NCBI GenBank assembly: GCA_963989245.1
Contig: OZ022340.1
Coordinates: forward strand, 50,421,351 to 50,485,350
From: Nansenia antarctica
Lineage: Eukaryota; Chordata; Actinopteri; Argentiniformes; Microstomatidae
Reading direction: 5' to 3'
Length of the DNA: 64,000 nucleotides
The position numbers were made by a program, and so were the translations under genes. The notes beneath the pieces are model-generated. The model ran no database searches, was not told the DNA's origin, and worked only from the letters and a program-made list of their open reading frames with translations. Below are positions 21,134-31,759 of this stretch, one piece after another (the first letter of the stretch is position 1; each line of letters opens with the position of its first letter).

Positions 21134-24100
21134 TAACTGAATGTGTCAATACTGCAAAGGCCCAGCAGGGGCGCAAGTGGTTTGTGAATCTATGCCTGAA
21201 TGAGAAAAGGCAACAGTGTCAGCTGGATACAGGCTCCACCTGCAATGTCATGGGCCGCAAGATTAAAGAGAAGCTGTCACCCAGAGCGGCGCTAGGCCCG
21301 AGCGCAGCCAAGTTAAAGTTATACTCTGGGGAAATCATGCCATCACTGGGGAAATTCCACACTGAATGTGTCATCCGGGGAGAAAAGCACAACCTCACAT
21401 TTGAAATAGTCCAGCCTGCGAACGTCTGGGCCTCGTATCCTTCACCGTTCCAGATGAACTCCACACAGTTGATGCAAGCCAATCTGTGCCCCTCACCAAA
21501 GATCAGCTGCTGAGAGACTATCATGACGTCTTCAATGACCCAATCGAGTCAGTCCCGGGCGAGATACACTTCGAGCTGGATCCTGATGTGACGCCGGTGC
21601 AGTGCGCGCCGAGGAATGTTCCAGTGGCTCTGAAGGCGAGAGTCAAGGAGGAACTTGACAGACATGTCAAGGTCGGCAACATTGCGCCGGTGACTGAGCC
21701 GACAGCATGGATAAGTAACATGGTGACTGAGAAAATACCAGAGAAAATAAGAATCTGTATCGATCCAAAGCCTCTCAACCGAGCGCTGCTGAGGTCTCAC
21801 TACCATATGCCTACGCTGGAAGATGTGTTGTACAAGTTGCCCAAGGTTCGCCTCTTCACATTGGCAGACGCTCGTGTTGCCTTTTTACAGTGCAACCTTG
21901 ACGACGCGAGCAGCCGTCTGACGACCTTCTGGACACCGTGGGGTCGGATGAGATGGCTCAAGCTCCCTTTCGGAGTCTCAGTAGCGCCTGAGATCTACCA
22001 GCGCAAGCAACACGAGCTGCTATCGGGCCTGGCCGGCATCGAACCGATCGCGGATGACATCCTGGTGGTCGGGTGTGGCGATACGGATGCCGAGGCCGAA
22101 CTGGACCATGACAGAAACTTGAGTGCTCTCATGGAACGATGCAGAGCAGTGGGACTCAGGCTGAGTGAACGCAAGCTACAGTTCAAGCTCAAAGCCGTAC
22201 ACTTCCACGGCCACATTCTGTCCTCGGAGGGACTGAAAATCGACCCAGAGAAGACACGGGCCGTGCTGGAAATGCCGACACCCACCGACGTGAAAGCAGT
22301 GCAGCGCTTTATTGGGTTCGTGACGTACCTTGCAAAGTTTCTGCCAAAGCTCTCGGAGGTCTGTGAGCCGCTCCGCAGGCTCTTGGATAAGGACGTCATG
22401 TGGCACTGGTTGCCCAAACACGAAGATGCAGTGTGCGGAGTGAAGCGTATGGTCACCTGCACGCCCGTCCTCAAGTACTATGATATCACAAAGCCTGTCA
22501 CGGTCCAGAGCGACGCCAGCATGACCGGGCTGGGGGGCTGTTTGTTACAAGGGGGACAGCCGGTGGCTTTTGCATCGAGGGCACTAACGCCGACAGAGCA
22601 AAACTACGCTCAGATTGAGAAGGAGTGTTTGAGCATAGTCTTTGCCTGCCAGAGATTCCACCAGTACCTGTATGGCAGGGAGGCTATCACTGCAGAAACA
22701 GACCACAAGCCGCTTATCACAATATTCAAGAAGCCCCTCCTGAGCGCACCGAAACGTCTCCAAGGCATGTTGCTGCAGCTGCAAAGCTACAATCTGGATG
22801 TTGTGTACAAGCCGGGCCCCGAGATGTATGTCAGCGACACTCTGAGCAGGGCCACGCCCCCGTGCCGTGGGTCTGACACCCCGTACGTGCAGCATGCTGT
22901 GTGCGCCGTGAACAGCACCCAGGCCGGGTATTCACAGCTGGACCAGGCGCAGCACCTGGACGTTACGGCTTTCAGATTCCACCAGATTGTGCAGCACACA
23001 GAGATGGATGATGTGCTTCAGGAGCTGGCATCTGTGATCCTCAGTGGCTGGCGAGACTTTAAAGAGGACACTCCGCTGGCAGTGCGGGAATACTGGCCCT
23101 TCAGAGACGAGCTGAATGTTCAAGACGGAGCGTTGTACAGGGGACAGTGCGTCGTCATACCAAAAGCCATGAGATCTGAGCTGCTCAAACGCATACACGC
23201 TAGCCACATTGGTGGGGAGGCGTGTTACAGACGGCCAGGGATACGCTCTTCTGGCCGAACATGAGAGCGGAGATAAAGGACTTTGTGGCGAACTGCTCCG
23301 CATGCAATGAGTACGCACGGGTCCAGCAGAAGGAACCGATGATGTCGCATGACATACCGGTGCGCCCGTGGCAGGCAGTGAGTATGGACGTCTACTCATA
23401 TGCGGGCAAGGACTTTCTCGTCATTGTGGACCAGTATTCGGATTTCTGGGAAATCGACCAGCTGCCAGATCTGTCTGCTGACACGCTCATCACGCGCTGC
23501 AAAGCTCAGTTTGCACGTTATGGGCAGTCAGAGAGGGTGGTCTCGGACAACGGCCCACAGTTTGCATGCGAACGGTTCAGGAAGTTTGCAGCGAGCTGGG
23601 GGTTTGCCCATGTCACATCCTCACCCCGACATCCTCGATCCAACGGCAAGGCTGAGTCGGCCGTTAAGATTGTCTAGTCACTCTGCAAGCGGGCGAAATT
23701 GGATGGCACGGATGCGTGGATGGCCATCCTTCACTGGCGCAACACACCCACAGAGGGGTTGAACAGCAGCCCGGCCCAGTGCTTAATGGCACGCAGGCTC
23801 AAAACTTCACTGCCCGTTGCGGACAGCCTGCTTCTACCACGTGTGGTGGACGGAGTGGCAGAGAAGCTGCGGTGGCAACGGCGGGTCGCCAAGTCATTCT
23901 ATGACACGTCTGCCAGAGACCTTCCAGAGCTGGATGTTGGAGATCACATTAGGATGAGGCCTCTGCCAGGTGATCGCACAGGGCAGTGGCGACGAGGCCA
24001 GTGCCTCCAGAGAGTCGCTCCCCGCTCGTTCGTGGTGGATGTGGACGGCACACTGTACAGACGCAACCGAGTGGATCTGCGGGTTGCAGAGCGCTCAGCT

Positions 24101-24331
24101 CAAGCGCAACAGACAGACATTCTACGGCCTGAGCGGAGCAGTCCTGACCAGACCCAGGTCGCTGGGAGACAGGCGGCGAGGTACATCCTCGTACACCAAG
24201 GGCACCGGCGACGCCGGGGGGTCCTGCCACGGCAGGCCAGGGTGTCTACTCACGGAGTGGTCGCCTGTCACGGCCGCCACAACGACTGGACTTATGACTT
24301 TGGAAAAAAAGGGGAAAAAAGGAAGGGGTGA
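21070..24331 (+). pseudogene. pol: Pol of gypsy A, disrupted
   Basis: Protease (LDTGS at about 21225), reverse transcriptase, RNase H and integrase parts can all be read but not in one frame. The protease frame is left near 21420. RT and RNase H run from 21486 to 23264; the active site reads IADD rather than the usual Y-x-D-D. A second frameshift near 23232-23240 falls in the integrase zinc domain. The integrase core (SMDVYS, SDNGPQF, NGKAES) is then cut by a TAG at 23675-23677, after which the same frame continues to 24331. The order of domains is that of Ty3/gypsy. The element cannot make an intact Pol but could be mobilised in trans. Confidence 0.85.
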
Positions 24332-24538
24332 GTAAAGGGACAGCTCTTCTCGGACTGTTTTGACTTTGCCTCAGACGGCTGTACTGGACTGTTGTTCTTT
24401 GTTCAGAAGAAGAAAAAAAAGGGAAATAATGCAATGTTGTAATGCTATTGTTAATGTTTGGGATTGTTATTGTCAATGGAATTGCAGACGGAGATGCAAG
24501 CATGTCATTTGCAAACAGCTAAAGGAAAGGAGATGTTA

Positions 24539-25250
24539 CAGGCATATGTGTGGTGGCCTGGGAAAACCCGTCGGATGTCGCTGGCGTTCGTTTGTGGCAA
24601 AGAGCAAAAATAGATGGAAATGTCCTATTTCGGCGATTTTGATATTATGTGGTATTCTAGTACTTTGAACTCCATATACTACATTATGGTGAATAAACAT
24701 TTTAAGAAAACAAAGGAGAAAGTACTTATTTTTATGTTTTTGTGGTGGGTAGTTTGCTAGCGAAACAACGTCACGTTGAACGTGTCTCATTCTCAGTTAA
24801 GCAACGCACGCACACATGAGCGAAAGGAGAGACGATACTTCCACCTGTGTTATTGCCAGTTTACTGATGCTCACAATAAGCATAAAGTAATACAATCTTA
24901 ACTAGAAGACACACAAATGGATCTGTCCCTCGCATACCGACGAGGCGAGCAGACTAACACTGCATCACAAGCAGACAAACGAGACCGGCCGATCTGCATA
25001 GGCTCCTCCCCCGACCCGGAGGAGAAAGGAGTCGGGGGCAGCATGGGGGCAGCATTTCTTACCTTTCACTTTTTTTGACATGATACATTAAAATGCTCAT
25101 AACTTTTTAAAATAAAGGGCTATCTCAGTCATTCAACCAGTTATGAATAGCTGAGAACTTCTAATTTATGGAAATATAAAAAAATGAAAATGTCAAAATG
25201 CCACCATGTGAAGGGTTTTCCCAGGCCACCACACATATGTTAGTAGCCTG
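24539..25250. mobile_element. Inverted-repeat DNA transposon inside the gypsy A 3' LTR
   Basis: Perfect 27-bp inverted repeats (24543-24569 and 25213-25239, starting CATATGTGTGGTGG) lie at the ends. The outermost bases are CAGGC and GCCTG. The 5-bp sequence TGTTA, the first bases of the LTR, flanks both sides (24534-24538 and 25251-25255), as expected for a target duplication. The left end lacks 7 bases present on the right. No transposase is encoded in its 712 bp. Superfamily not assigned. Confidence 0.75.
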
Positions 25251-25360
25251 TGTTACAGGGACACCTAGGGGTGACCTGATAATGTTGCATGTAAGACCCG
25301 GATGTTGTATGTGGGCGTGCGCGGGAGGAACCGCAGTTTAATAAAAGTCATACTGAAACA
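25251..25360 (+). repeat. 3' LTR of gypsy A
   Basis: Base-for-base identical to 20108-20217. Its first 5 bp are also present at 24534-24538 because of the insertion. Confidence 0.88.
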
Positions 25361-25424
25361 GTTTTGGGTCGCTCCACCGCCAAAAAATCTCACTCCAAAC
25401 TTTTGGTGAAACTTGGCAGCCCTG

Positions 25425-25696
25425 CAGATTCACCCAAGATGGCCGCCAGCCTAACAACACAACCAGACTCACCTAAGATGGCCGCCAGCCTTACAACACA
25501 ACCAGACTCACCTAAGATGGCCGCCAACCTTACACCACAACCAGACTCAACTAAGATGGCCGCCAGCCTTACAACACAGCCAGACTCACCTAAGATGGCC
25601 GCCAGCCTTGCAACACAGCCAGACTCACCTAAGATGGCCGCCAGCCTTACAACACAACCAGACTCACCTAAGATGGCCGCCAGCCTTACAAACACT
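25425..25696. repeat. 39-bp minisatellite, seven units
   Basis: Seven tandem units of 39 bp, each containing AAGATGGCCGCC, differ at only a few positions. Because 39 is a multiple of three, a 190-codon frame at 25364-25936 stays open with a 13-residue repeat (DSPKMAASLTTQP type). I see no other sign that this frame is a real protein. Each unit holds a GATGGC core like that of YY1 sites. Confidence 0.9.
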
Positions 25697-25896
25697 CTCC
25701 AAGTATATCCAGCTGCGGACATCACGCCTATCACCCGGAAGCTTGATGGACCATATTTGGTTGGAGTGGTTGGAGCGGGTCATCATACCGCGCCTGCATA
25801 TTTGCATATTGCGCCTGCATATTTGCATAGACTACGTCATCGCCTTACAACGGTATGTTTTTTTCAAATCATTAATGCAAGAAATGTTTATACTAA

Positions 25897-26090
25897 AGCC
25901 CAATGCACACAGCGTGCGATTTCTGTTGCACGATAACTTCCATTGTTGTCATGAATGGAATCGAATTTTCGCCGTGCGATTAAAATCGGGGCCATGTGCA
26001 TTGGGATGCGATTTTCTCATAGACTTCCATTCAAACTTCAAAATGGAATGTTGACGTGCAACAGAAATCGCATGCTGTGTGCATTGGGCT
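25897..26090. mobile_element. PIF/Harbinger-type MITE
   Basis: A 194-bp near-palindromic element has termini AGCCCAATGCACAC and GTGTGCATTGGGCT. The 3-bp TAA occurs on both sides (25894-25896 and 26091-26093), fitting the TWA target preference of PIF/Harbinger. It has no coding capacity. Confidence 0.7.
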
Positions 26091-26244
26091 TAAGGATAGT
26101 TGATTGTTGAAGTGACTGGATGAAAAGGTAATGTTGTGGCTTATATGCCTTGTTGTGATTTTAATAGATAGCTGGAACTCAGCCATATGTTTTACGTACC
26201 ATGTTCTAGCATTGACTAATTTTAGATGCACTTGAATTCTACAG

Positions 26245-26703
26245 GGAAAGGAGGTTTTCATTGCTGACCTTCATGTAACCGCAACGTGGGTCCAGCCCCA
26301 CAACTGTGATCCCATGAGCCATTTCCCAGTAAGTCAAATGATTGAGCCGGTATTTGAATAAGATAAACAGCTATGTAGACAACATTGTATCCAGCATTAT
26401 ACATGGCATGCCCTTCATGGGACATCAGCACATTAGCTATGTTGGTCCTAAATACCTTCTTTTTTTTAAACTTGATTTCATCAAGGTAAATTAAATGGTT
26501 TCCTAACACTAAGCCAAAAAAAACACTACATGTATGTATGAGAAAGGACTTCATCAAATTAATGTAATAATGTAATTCATAATCATGCACACCCCAGTTG
26601 GATAAAAATGATAAATGCAGTACATGGTTTTGAACAGGAACATGCTGATCAGAAGGATGCCCTTATCCTTCCACTGTGGGTTCCAGGCCACTTTGTCCTG
26701 TGT
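26245..26703 (+). pseudogene. Two exons of an Ulp1/C48-like protease gene fragment
   Basis: Two exon-like blocks with canonical splice sites and matching phase 0 are visible: 26245-26328 (28 codons, GKEVFIADLH...) after TCTACAG and before GTAAGT, and 26638-26703 (22 codons, ...LPLWVPGHFVLC) after AACAG and before GTAAGT. The second resembles the segment of Ulp1/SENP-type cysteine proteases that leads into the catalytic His (GHFVLCV). Such proteases also occur in some fish transposons. The downstream exons would lie where the LINE and gypsy B now sit, or are lost. No catalytic Asp or Cys exon is seen, so this is a remnant or part of a gene reaching outside recognisable sequence. Confidence 0.4.
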
Positions 26704-26750
26704 GTAAGTGTACTATACCCATATATATATACAGAGCATAACTTTATGGT

Positions 26751-26905
26751 GAATGAATGAATGAATGAATGAATGGTCTTTATTGTCATTGCTATAGTAC
26801 AGGTACCAAACAACGAAATTTGGGAGGGGTGGCTCCCCTGGTGCTAGGAAAGAAAAAAAACAACAACAACAACTAAAAAGACAAGAAGGGAAAGGAGCTG
26901 GTTTA
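26751..26905 (-). mobile_element. 3' end of L2/CR1-type LINE, separated part
   Basis: The (GAAT)n tail and 3' UTR match 15528-15655. The LINE resumes at 33587 after gypsy B, which inserted at GTTTA. Together the two parts are one LINE. Confidence 0.85.
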
Positions 26906-27699
26906 TGTCACAGTTTAGAGTGAACACCCCTAAACCTTCCCGGCACAGAATATGTAATTCTCCAACACACACCCTCACACAGAAGACCAAGACGAGCGTA
27001 TGAAAACAATCATCTTTATTACAAATTTCCTATTACACATTGCTAAAATCCATATAAATTAACTACTTTAAAATGAGGGTTTGGGGGAAGGCGCACATGA
27101 CAGACAACAGAGTTCAGGTGCGTGGGGTAGGCTCTCCTCCTCAACGCTACCCCACAAAAATCAAACCAAAGAAATAAACAAAGAGTCTCTATTTGCCTGA
27201 GGTTGAAACGAGGCCTGTCGTCGTGACGTCGGCGGGGCTCCGCCTCGGAGAATCCCCAAGCTCACTGGTATCCAGAGCGACTCGGCAGTAGAGTGATTTT
27301 CCCCAGCGATTTCCCAGTAGAGTCCCCCCCGCCAGCAACCACCGTCGGCTCGGCTAGTCCTGGTCCTCGGCTCGGCTAGTCCCCCGTCAGCAACCACCGT
27401 CGGCTCGGCTCCACCGAGTAGTCCGCCGTCGGCAGCCACCACTCGACCAGGCAGTCAATCCGCCACACAGGCACTCCACTAACTGCAATATCGGTTTGTC
27501 ATATACGAAACAGTATGTGTCCACTCACGACAATACGACCCCCATGTCTTCCTTCCTTCTCTTCTAAAGTCCAGGGTTTTTAAAGGGCGCAGCAGCCAAT
27601 CCGCTCGTTAGTGCAGTCAATCGCAAAACCCAGGGCAGCTGTGCCCATAAACATTTCCCGCGAACCTCCCCTGATTAGTCCCATTTTCATCTCGTGACA
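26906..27699 (-). repeat. 3' LTR of gypsy B (minus-strand element)
   Basis: 794 bp, TGTCAC...GTGACA, nearly identical to 32788-33581. A 93-codon frame inside it (27161-27442) recurs in the other LTR and is not considered a gene. Confidence 0.9.
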
Positions 27700-27733
27700 C
27701 TCACCCCCCCGTTATCCATAGTCGTCCCGACTA

Positions 27734-30700
27734 TTAGGAGCTAAGCGCCTCCCGATATCTAAGTGGAGGCTGTCGATTCAGCCTTCTGGGCCTACCCAGT
27801 CCTTCCCCCTCCCCGGCCAGAGGTGCAACCTCACGTCCACCCCCCTCCTCAGCTAGGGGTACAATCTCCTCACCTCTACCATCCTGACCTCCTATGGGAG
27901 CAGCAGGCAGGGCAGCTGAAAGAGCCATGGGAACACGGACAGGGTACCAGGTGTAGTTACGCCAGTCCGGTTTGGGGACCTGGTTGGGGAGCACACTGTC
28001 GGTTGGGTCTTGGCTGGGCAGCACGGCAGCCGGGGTCCGCTGGGCGGCTGGGTAGGGGCAGGGCCTCAGGTGGTTCCGGTGGATGGTCCGAACAGGTCCT
28101 CCTCCCTCTGGTCGGATACGGAGGACAGGCAGTCCAGACTGGAGTGGTCCTAAAACAACAAAAGGGTTGGGTTGCCATCGAGGGGCCAGCTTACCCTGAT
28201 CACGCCGGCGAAAGTTCCTCAGGAGCACTCGCTCCCCAGCCACCAATGGAACGTCCTTGGCTCGTCTGTCATACCGTCGTTTGTCCCGCTCCTGTTGGTG
28301 CTGGGTCCTTGCCTCGACCTGGCTGTAGGCCCGGCGAAGTTGGTCATGGTGGTGCCGGACCCATCCATCCAGGTCCATCCGTGGCCTCGGGGCCTCTGCA
28401 CCTACAATGACATCAACAGGGAGACGGGCATGCCTGCCACACATGACAAAGAACGGGGTGAGCCCAGTGCTACTGTGCTCTGTGTTATTATACGCTTGGA
28501 GCAACATGGGTAGGTGATCAGGCCATCGCCTTTGTTGGTCCTCCCCCAGGGACCCCAGGAGAGACAGTAATGTCTGGTTGAAACGTTCGCAGGCCCCATT
28601 GCCCTGGGGTCTGTAAGGGGTAGTGCGGATCTTCTTACACCCATATAACTCACAGAACTGGGCCACGATCGCCGACTCAAATGCAGCCCCCCGATCACTC
28701 AGAATTTTCTCGGGGCATCCCCAATGCTGCACCACCGCTGTCCAGAGGGCCTTCACTGTGGTCTCAGCTGTCTGATCTTTTGTCGGGACTGCCCACCCAT
28801 ATCTGGAAAAAAGATCAGTCATGACAAGCAAATACGGGTAGGTGTCACCGGGTCGACCCAAAGAGAGATAATCGATGGCCACGATTTCTAGGGGATAACT
28901 GGTGGTGATCGGCACCAAAGGTGCCCTTACCTCTGGCCCAGGTTTCCTCTGTACACACTGAGGACACTCCATAATCCAATGTCGCACATCCTCCCCCAAT
29001 CGGGGCCAATAGAAACCCCGCCTTAGGGCTGCTTCAATCCGACCAGCACTCAAGTGACCTAAAGAGGTGTGGTACTTCTCCCATAGGTCGTGCGTCGCCG
29101 AGCTGGGCACCAGGATCTGCCACCTCCAGGTGTCCTCGACCGTGTCCCGCACCCTCCGGCCAATGACTCCATCCCGCAGGGCTAATCTGTCCCATTCCTT
29201 CCACCACCGCCTCTCCTGTTGGGGAACACCGTCCCGGGCCCTGCCGACAGGCAGCTTGCCCTGACTGAGCCTCTCGGACAAGACTTGGAGGTGTGGGTCC
29301 CCCTGTTGGATCTGTCTCCAGTCAGGCCCTCCCTCAACAACCCATTCCGGCCGTGGTCCTATCTCACACCCAGCTTCCTGGCTCAGACACACCTGCCCCT
29401 CAGTCCTAGGGAGTCGGGAGAGAAGGTCAGCATTTTGATTAGAGCGGCCGGGGCGGTACTTTACTTCAAACTGGTAGCAGGCCAATTGGGCCACCCATCG
29501 CTGTTCGACTGCCCCTAGCCTTGCAGTGTCTAGGTGTACCAGTGGGTTATTATCTGTATAGACTGTAACATCAGCTCCCCATAGATAGTCCCGAAACTTG
29601 TCAGTCATTGCCCACTTCAGTGCTAATAGTTCTAGCTTGAAAGAGCTATAGTTCTGGTCATTTCTCTCTGGGGGAGACAAGCTGCGGCTAGCATAGGCGA
29701 TGACCCTCTCTTGGCCACCCTGGACTTGGGATAGTACCGCCCCCAAGCCATCAAAGCTAGCGTCGGTATACAGGATGAATGGCTTGGTGAAGTCCGCATA
29801 TGCTAGGATCGGGGCACTCAGGAGGGCGGCCTTCAGCTGCTCGAACGCTCTCTGGCACTCTGGTGTCCATACCACGGGACGCCCCTTCTTTCCCAGAGTC
29901 GCAGTGCCAGTCAGTAAGCCATGGAGTGGGCAGGCGATCTTAGAGAAGGAAGAGATAAAACGTCTGTAATAACCCGCAAAACCAAGGAAGGAGCGTACCT
30001 GGGTGGTTGTCTCTGGCCGAGGCCAGTCGCGAACGGCAGCTATCTTTTCAGGGTCAGTGGCAACTCCAGCTTCACTCACCACGTGTCCCAGGTAGGCCAC
30101 CTCCTTCTGGAGGAATTTGCATTTCGAGGGCTGTAATTTTAATCCATACTTGGCGAGCCGCTGGAACACCTGCTCCAGATGCTGTAAGTGACAGTCAAAG
30201 TCAGGGGAATAGATAATAACATCATCTAGATAGATTAAGAGGAAGTCATGTACCTTGTCTCCTAGGCACTTCTGCATAAGTCTCTGAAAGGTGGCCGGGG
30301 CATTACAAAGCCCGAACGGCATTCGGGAGAACTCGAAGAGGCCAAGGGGTGTCGTGAACGCCGTCTTTTCCCTGTCCTGGGGGTCAACCTTCACTTGCCA
30401 ATACCCGGAGGCGAGGTCGAGAGTAGAATACCATGCTCCCTGCTTTAGGCTCGTCAGGGACTCCTCGATACGGGGGAGCGGGAAGGCATCCTTGTGGGTA
30501 ACTGTATTTAGCCGGCGGTAGTCGACACAGAACCTCCAGGTCCCATCCTTTTTCTTCACCAGGACAATAGGGGCAGCCCAGGGGCTCGAACTCTCTGAGA
30601 CGACTCCTGAGCTCAACATCCCAGCCAGCAGTTGTCGGAGCTCCGGGTACAGGGTTGGAGGGACAGGCCGGTATCGTTCACGACTTGGTGGGGCAGTCCC

Positions 30701-31759
30701 GGTAGGGATATGGTGCAGGACAGCATCCGTGCTGCCGTAGTCCTCATCATTGGTTGCGAACACACTGGTCCACTGGGATAAAAGCCCCTCTAGTTTCTGT
30801 TGTTGTCCTGGAGTCAGGCCCTCTACGGACGGAAGTTTTACTGGGGGGTGCCCTCCTGGTTTCAGCTGGACAGTCTGGACATCGACCTCGACCTCCCCGG
30901 GCCTCTGTTTACGCAACACCAGGTCTCTCTCCCCACAGACCTGGGAGGGGTCGAGGGGGGTCACTGTGGCCAGTGGGCAGCGTCCAGGCAGTTCCAGGGC
31001 GTAGGGTTGCAGGTTCAACAGCCGCAATGGGAGCCGCCCTCCCTGTACTCTCACTACAGACCGAGCAATCTGCCACTCTGCCCCCTTGCCACAGTCCTCT
31101 ACTAAGGCAAGATAATCTTTTGAAGGGCAGCACCCCACCACCCTGGCCCATAAGAGCTTCTCACAGCTGGCGGGAACCCGGTTCTCGTCCCTCTTCATCA
31201 GGCGGGCGGTGCCGGTCGTCACTTCGGGCTCGTGGGTCTGGACGACCCGCCTGCAGACCGCAAAGGCCTTCTGCCACTCCCTCCTAGCCTCTCCACTTAA
31301 GGTGGAGTTGAACCCTGTGACCCCTTGAGACGCCCCCTGAAACAACTCCTTCCAACAGTGGGCTATCACATTCATACCCAGGATACCTTGGTCTGCACCC
31401 AGACATTCGTCTTTAACAATGACTATACCCTTCTCCGGAACCCGTAACCCTCCCACGGTGAAATCTACTACGGCATAGCCTATGTAGGGGATGTTCAAAC
31501 CATTCGCCGCCTTCAGGGTGAGCCAGTTTAGGTTGGAGGACTCCTGCATTGGTACAGGGCCAAGCCATTTCTGAAAAAAACTGTGACTAAACATGGTTAC
31601 TTGTGATCCAGTGTCCAACATGCATGGTATTTTTACTCCGCTCACCTCCACTTCCACCCGGGGACATGTCCCCACCACTGCAGACTTCTTAGGGCTCTCT
31701 CCTTGGCTGCCCGCATCCCCGACTGCTCGCCCTACAGTAGCCGGGGTTCCTGGTTTAAA
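27734..31759 (-). CDS. pol: Pol of gypsy B (PR-RT-RNase H-IN)
   Basis: About 1,340 codons follow the frameshift site. The ORF carries an aspartic protease (LDTGSQ), then a reverse transcriptase with the YLDD active site (YLDDVIIYS) and FGLCNAPATFQ. The RNase H has YTDAS, LELLALKW and YTDNNPL. The integrase has a HHCC zinc domain (GHLSAGR...CPQCVQRK), then core residues in AIDYL, SDRGAAF and GNGACERFN. A GPY/F-like module and an acidic tail follow. It is expressed as Gag-Pol by -1 frameshifting. No internal stop is present and all catalytic residues are preserved. Domain order and sequence are those of Ty3/gypsy (Metaviridae). Confidence 0.95.
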   Translation of the reverse strand, partial: FKPGTPATVGRAVGDAGSQGESPKKSAVVGTCPRVEVEVSGVKIPCMLDTGSQVTMFSHSFFQKWLGPVPMQESSNLNWLTLKAANGLNIPYIGYAVVDFTVGGLRVPEKGIVIVKDECLGADQGILGMNVIAHCWKELFQGASQGVTGFNSTLSGEARREWQKAFAVCRRVVQTHEPEVTTGTARLMKRDENRVPASCEKLLWARVVGCCPSKDYLALVEDCGKGAEWQIARSVVRVQGGRLPLRLLNLQPYALELPGRCPLATVTPLDPSQVCGERDLVLRKQRPGEVEVDVQTVQLKPGGHPPVKLPSVEGLTPGQQQKLEGLLSQWTSVFATNDEDYGSTDAVLHHIPTGTAPPSRERYRPVPPTLYPELRQLLAGMLSSGVVSESSSPWAAPIVLVKKKDGTWRFCVDYRRLNTVTHKDAFPLPRIEESLTSLKQGAWYSTLDLASGYWQVKVDPQDREKTAFTTPLGLFEFSRMPFGLCNAPATFQRLMQKCLGDKVHDFLLIYLDDVIIYSPDFDCHLQHLEQVFQRLAKYGLKLQPSKCKFLQKEVAYLGHVVSEAGVATDPEKIAAVRDWPRPETTTQVRSFLGFAGYYRRFISSFSKIACPLHGLLTGTATLGKKGRPVVWTPECQRAFEQLKAALLSAPILAYADFTKPFILYTDASFDGLGAVLSQVQGGQERVIAYASRSLSPPERNDQNYSSFKLELLALKWAMTDKFRDYLWGADVTVYTDNNPLVHLDTARLGAVEQRWVAQLACYQFEVKYRPGRSNQNADLLSRLPRTEGQVCLSQEAGCEIGPRPEWVVEGGPDWRQIQQGDPHLQVLSERLSQGKLPVGRARDGVPQQERRWWKEWDRLALRDGVIGRRVRDTVEDTWRWQILVPSSATHDLWEKYHTSLGHLSAGRIEAALRRGFYWPRLGEDVRHWIMECPQCVQRKPGPEVRAPLVPITTSYPLEIVAIDYLSLGRPGDTYPYLLVMTDLFSRYGWAVPTKDQTAETTVKALWTAVVQHWGCPEKILSDRGAAFESAIVAQFCELYGCKKIRTTPYRPQGNGACERFNQTLLSLLGSLGEDQQRRWPDHLPMLLQAYNNTEHSSTGLTPFFVMCGRHARLPVDVIVGAEAPRPRMDLDGWVRHHHDQLRRAYSQVEARTQHQQERDKRRYDRRAKDVPLVAGERVLLRNFRRRDQGKLAPRWQPNPFVVLGPLQSGLPVLRIRPEGGGPVRTIHRNHLRPCPYPAAQRTPAAVLPSQDPTDSVLPNQVPKPDWRNYTWYPVRVPMALSAALPAAPIGGQDGRGEEIVPLAEEGGGREVAPLAGEGEGLGRPRRLNRQPPLRYREALSS

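Larger units (their letters stand above)
20108..25360 (+). mobile_element. Ty3/gypsy retrotransposon A (defective)
   Basis: Identical 110-bp LTRs (20108-20217 and 25251-25360, TGTTACAGG...TGAAACA) bound a gag-pol element. The primer site TGGAGTCAGAAGCGGG begins at 20218 directly after the LTR. A purine run at 24521-24533 (AAAGGAAAGGAGA) precedes the original 3' LTR start at 24534. A second transposon (24539-25250) has landed 5 bp inside that LTR and duplicated TGTTA. Pol is broken by two frameshifts and one stop. The outer flanks (CCCTG and GTTTT) do not match, so the target duplication is missing. Confidence 0.88.

Noticed and set aside
25364..25936. 190-codon frame through the 39-bp minisatellite
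   Set aside because: Open only because the unit is a multiple of three; both strands are open and no domain is present.
27763..28410. 215-codon plus-strand frame and others opposite gypsy B pol
   Set aside because: Shadow frames created by the GC-rich minus-strand pol.
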